Source: Smittium culicis | Lineage: Eukaryota; Kickxellomycota; Harpellomycetes; Harpellales; Legeriomycetaceae | Length of the DNA stretch: 25,276 bases | Direction: 5' to 3' | Assembly (NCBI GenBank): GCA_001970855.1 | Contig: LSSN01002441.1 | Coordinates: 1-25,276, forward strand | Part shown: one piece after another, positions 22,560-25,276 of the stretch | Position numbering within the stretch: position 1 is the first letter of the stretch | Layout of the letters: each line of letters starts with the position of its first letter | Notes under the pieces: generated by a model | The model's input: the letters and a program-made list of their open reading frames with translations, nothing else | What the model was told of the DNA's origin: nothing | Database searches by the model: none | Position numbers and translations under genes: made by a program

Positions 22560-22847
22560 TTTATTAGTTTATTAGTTTATTAGTTTATTAGTTTATTAGT
22601 TTATTAGTTTATTAGTTTATTAGTTTATTAGTTTATTAGTTTATTAGTTTATTAGTTTATTAGTTTATTAGTTTATTAGTTTATTAGTTTATTAGTTTAT
22701 TAGTTTATTAGTTTATTAGTTTATTAGTTTATTAGTTTATTAGTTTATTAGTTTATTAGTTTATTAGTTTATTAGTTTATTAGTTTATTAGTTTATTAGT
22801 TTATTAGTTTATTAGTTTATTAGTTTATTAGTTTATTAGTTTATAAG
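22560..22847 (+). repeat. Perfect (TTTATTAG)35 tandem array
   Basis: Units start at 22560 and recur every 8 bp without a single change to 22839 (35 copies, 280 bp). A 36th copy, TTTATAAG, has one mismatch. The flanks on the left (TTTGTTTGTTT) are a degenerate edge. The total absence of mutations means the array is young or constantly homogenised. It cannot code, because an 8 bp period brings a TAG/TAA into every frame every 24 bp. It has only one G per unit and lies inside unique DNA, so it does not look like a telomere. Confidence 0.97.
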
Positions 22848-23493
22848 ATTAAAAATTAGGGCAAAAATATTTTGAATAAAATTAAAGAGTATGTCAAAGA
22901 ATAGAAGTCTAATTTTACTGATGGCTATAATTATAATTAATAGATCATATTTTGTATCAAATATCGCGATTAGGGTACATAAAATTGTTAATCAACTATA
23001 ACTATTTTTTTCGTATAATATATAAAAAATATTTTCTGATAGTATTTATATTTCAAGGCTGTCTTGATCAAGTTTTAATCGAATGTTATTTATTTTTTTG
23101 ATATTTATTTATTTATTCTTTTCTTTGAATTCACTTTATGAAAAAATTTTATTATAATTTACATAAAAGTTGATAAATATTGCGTTTTTGTTTTTGTTAA
23201 ATAAATTTTTACTTTAATCTGATGATTTAAACGTCTAATATAATGTAATTAGTGAATAGAATCATAGTTTTTGGTGTGCAAAATTATATTTTTCTCTTTA
23301 TAAACTAAATAATAATTTAATTTATTCGTCGTATTCATCGTGATATATGATTTAAACATCCAAGCTTACACAAATATACAGTATTATATTCAAATATAAA
23401 TAATTGATACAAATAATAAGTTTATATTATTTTGGTATCGTAAGCGATTATAATTTTTTCTGGGAAATATATTAACAGCGTTATATTTTACTA

Positions 23494-23557
23494 GTTACCT
23501 TGTTACCTTGTTACCTTGTTATCTTGTTATCTTGTTATCTTGTTATCTTGTTATCTT
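23494..23557 (+). repeat. Second 8 bp array: GTTACCTT x3 then GTTATCTT x5
   Basis: Three copies of GTTACCTT (23494-23517) are followed by five copies of GTTATCTT (23518-23557) and a degenerate GTTATAAT. The C-to-T variant is confined to the right block, so the block expanded after the mutation. A run of 13 T (23565-23577) follows. The unit length equals that of the array 650 bp to the left although the sequence differs. Confidence 0.93.
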
Positions 23558-23577
23558 GTTATAATTTTTTTTTTTTT

Positions 23578-24312
23578 GCAGTTAAGTTTTATTTTTCAGA
23601 ATCTCAACAATAAAAAATCATATCTAAGATAGAAATTTAAAATTAATTGCTCTAGATAAAAAATTAATATTAATTATAATTAAAATTAATTAAAATAATA
23701 AAAAAATTTTTTTTGGCTTTTTTTTTTTTTAATTTTTATTGATAACTCGATAAAAATTATATATATATAAAATATAATAGACGTTAATTATAAATAAAAG
23801 CAATTATTTAATTTTTTTTAGTTTTTAATTTTGTTATTTTTACGTTTTTTATGATTTTCTTAATGTGTTTTTTTTACACGAAGGTATGTTTTCGAGCTCA
23901 AAATCTCACTATTCGAAAATATTCTTTTTTTATAAACATTTAAATTGAATTCAATACTTTATTTTATCAATGAAAATAATAATTTAAATAGAGAATTTAG
24001 AAAGAATAGCTCAAAGAAAAATATCTATAGACAATATCTCTGTACAAAGATAAGTGTCAGAAAATTATTGAATCAATTAATAAGGATAAAAATAAGAGAA
24101 TCATGATGGGTATCATTGGGAAATATGATTTGAAATTTCAAAGAAATATTTTTATATAAAATTTTTAATAGTATTAAATATCTAAAATGATAGGTCAAAA
24201 AAAAATATAAACCGGCAATAATTATCAAGAGCATTTTTTTCTTTTTTTCAAAGAGAGTTTATATAAAATATTTTAAAAGTTTATCAAAAACTATTTAAAA
24301 ATATTTTAAAAA
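23578..24312. other. Very AT-rich DNA between the 8 bp array and the LINE
   Basis: This stretch is dominated by AATTA/TTAAT words, A and T runs and dense stops. No gene, RNA or array is seen. The composition changes sharply at its right end, where the LINE-derived block begins. Confidence 0.6.
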
Positions 24313-24484
24313 TGATTTTTCAATCAAACCCCTTCCGCCGCTCTAGCAGCTCCATGAACACCGGGCATTGGTTCAAGCGGGCTGATGAATTGCTTATACT
24401 TTGCAGTATAAGTGTTCTGGGCACACGGATGCCGTTCAAAAATTTGGCTGTTTCCAGCTCAAAATTTTGATTATATGTGCTAGC
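24313..24484 (-). other. LINE 3' untranslated region with stem-loops
   Basis: Minus-strand sequence downstream of the LINE stop codon stays GC-rich to about 24,328 and then drops to flanking AT composition. It holds a perfect 8 bp stem with a 4 nt loop: CTTATACT 24393-24400, TTGC, AGTATAAG 24405-24412. At its very end is a 5 bp stem closed by a GAAA loop on the RNA strand (TGATT-GAAA-AATCA, 24326-24313). Many LINEs use 3' stem-loops for recognition by their own reverse transcriptase, so this fits the element's 3' end. No long A tail is present. The exact boundary is inferred from composition. Confidence 0.5.
24393..24412 (-). repeat. 8 bp stem / 4 nt loop hairpin in the LINE 3' UTR
   Basis: CTTATACT and AGTATAAG are exact reverse complements separated by TTGC (read on the + strand). 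G-U wobble pairs could lengthen the stem by about two pairs at RNA level. It lies about 70 nt beyond the LINE stop codon. Confidence 0.7.
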
Positions 24485-25276
24485 TCAAAGCTGGCTCAAA
24501 GACTGATTAGACTCCCCCCTAAGGAGTTTTCCAACTAGCCCCAACCGGGCTTCGTTGAAATTCGAAAGTAAATTTTTTTCGTCAGAGCGGATCGGCATCG
24601 GTATGAACCGGCCGATCGTCGATGATCGGTGATTTCGCCACCGGCTGCAGCTCAGAAGTATGTGGTCGACCGTTTCAGGCACATACAAGTTGCAGCAGGG
24701 GCAAAAATTTTTGAATTTTTGGTCGACGATTTTCATGTTCGACAGGCGCTGGGCGGTCCGGAATGTGCCCATACGCATTTTCCCAATGTCCTGAAGGCCC
24801 AGCTTCAGGTCCGGATACATAGCTTGAAGGTCAACCCAGTTGCTTTTTTTGCCGATTTTTCGGTCCACCGTCCACCGGTGGATGACAGACCGATTATTTC
24901 GTCGTTTCCGGTCGACCATCATGATGATAGTCTGACCTTTTGAATAATGAGAGCAAAATTTTTTGATCCACCGGGCGCTCCCGGTCACCCAGGTGGCCAT
25001 CCGTGCCTTCATCGGAGACTTTATGAGGTCGGCGATCCATGTTTTTGATGTTGGCCACTTATGATATGCACGCTCACGGGCTGTGCTGGTGCGCATGAAC
25101 ACTGAGCTTATGCCCAGTTCATCCCTGATACGTTTCATGGCGGCTGATTTCCCGACATTGGCTAGTGTGCGGATCGCCTTGTCTATTTCCATCTGTATGG
25201 GCTTGCATCTGGCTTCGCTCATGCCAAATGTCTCCCCACCGTAACATCCAATCGGCATCAGCACCGAATTGATGAA
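24485..25276 (-). CDS. LINE polyprotein, C-terminal part (partial at the 5' end)
   Basis: The frame is open from the window edge to a TGA at 24487-24485, 263 codons. No start is called: the GTG at 25264-25262 is just a Val inside the frame. Near the visible N-terminus is a CYGGETFGMS motif, the kind of Tyr-Gly-Gly-Glu segment that follows the reverse transcriptase palm in LINE proteins. The middle is basic and Trp-rich. Near residues 188-206 counted from 25264 is a C-x2-C-x9-H-x4-C knuckle with the ET-VDHILLSC pattern typical of the zinc-binding region after LINE reverse transcriptases. The polymerase motifs with the catalytic Asp pair would lie upstream, outside the window. All Gln are CAA/CAG and all Trp TGG, so the standard code applies. 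Intact frame and high G+C suggest a young copy. Host type (fungal or microsporidian) is inference. Confidence 0.87.
   Translation of the reverse strand, partial: FINSVLMPIGCYGGETFGMSEARCKPIQMEIDKAIRTLANVGKSAAMKRIRDELGISSVFMRTSTARERAYHKWPTSKTWIADLIKSPMKARMATWVTGSARWIKKFCSHYSKGQTIIMMVDRKRRNNRSVIHRWTVDRKIGKKSNWVDLQAMYPDLKLGLQDIGKMRMGTFRTAQRLSNMKIVDQKFKNFCPCCNLYVPETVDHILLSCSRWRNHRSSTIGRFIPMPIRSDEKNLLSNFNEARLGLVGKLLRGESNQSLSQL

Larger units (their letters stand above)
24313..25276 (-). mobile_element. 3' part of a non-LTR (LINE-type) retrotransposon, runs off the window
   Basis: A GC-richer block starts abruptly at about 24,313-24,328 and continues to the window edge. It contains the C-terminal part of a LINE polyprotein and a structured 3' UTR. 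The contrast in composition with the flanking AT desert suggests recent insertion or an element of foreign base composition. No poly-A tail and no target-site duplication can be judged, because the 5' end lies outside the window. Confidence 0.8.

Noticed and set aside
22560..22847. 8 bp array as an internal telomere
   Set aside because: The unit has a single G, no G cluster, matches no telomere repeat known to me, and is embedded with unique sequence on both sides.
22560..23557. Tandem arrays as a CRISPR
   Set aside because: Units are 8 bp and directly contiguous, with no spacers, in a eukaryote-like context.
24380..24425. CTGATGA followed by a hairpin, resembling a hammerhead ribozyme core
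   Set aside because: After the stem the sequence is CTGG instead of the required GAAA, and no stem III or cleavage triplet is visible.
24629..24943. 104-codon open frame on the + strand
   Set aside because: It lies wholly antisense within the LINE coding sequence, starts inside it, and its translation matches no feature of its own; it is a shadow of the minus-strand gene.

Overview
The window is a roughly 24 kb desert of very AT-rich DNA (about 15-22% G+C in most lines I spot-counted) that ends in an abruptly GC-richer block (about 45% G+C by eye) from about 24,313 to the right edge. The composition, the lack of any bacterial gene packing, and a non-LTR (LINE-type) retrotransposon protein at the right edge point to the nucleus of a eukaryote with extreme AT bias. 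A gene-poor, LINE-bearing fungal or microsporidian genome fits best, but the sequence alone does not prove this. No ribosomal RNA, convincing tRNA, CRISPR array or bacterial operon is visible.

Layout. 1-1,500: AT-rich, nothing recognised. 1,500-2,120: slightly GC-richer island with broken open stretches. 2,120-5,265: domain whose + strand is purine-rich with G far above C. It holds possible gene remains and, at its right end, a divergent pair of small ORFs (minus 4,587-4,805 with a zinc-finger-like N-terminus; plus 5,038-5,265 with a 7-residue repeat) around a 232 bp spacer. About 5,300: the G/C skew flips, and 5,310 to about 6,900 is C-rich. 6,900-13,960: AT desert. 13,964-14,044: a tiny charged ORF. 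About 13,000-17,600 is T-rich on the + strand, with a broken minus-strand open stretch at 16,632-16,957; 18,150-22,200 is A-rich. 22,343-22,483: a hidden 46-codon minus-strand ORF. 22,560-22,847: 35 perfect copies of an 8-bp unit. 23,494-23,557: a second, unrelated 8-bp array. 24,313-25,276: 3' part of a LINE on the minus strand, with a structured 3' UTR, running off the window.

The only gene I call with confidence is the LINE fragment. The other coding calls are small or broken and rest on start codon, local GC rise, motif or stop depletion. Purine-rich DNA looks protein-like in several frames at once, so these are kept at low confidence. The most unusual structural signals are the perfect 8-bp array, the strand-composition domains with sharp switch points, a 24-bp perfect palindrome at 4,461-4,484, the 21-bp repeat inside the GC island at 5,038-5,302, and the two small divergent ORFs whose G- or C-tracts both end exactly 17 nt before the ATG.
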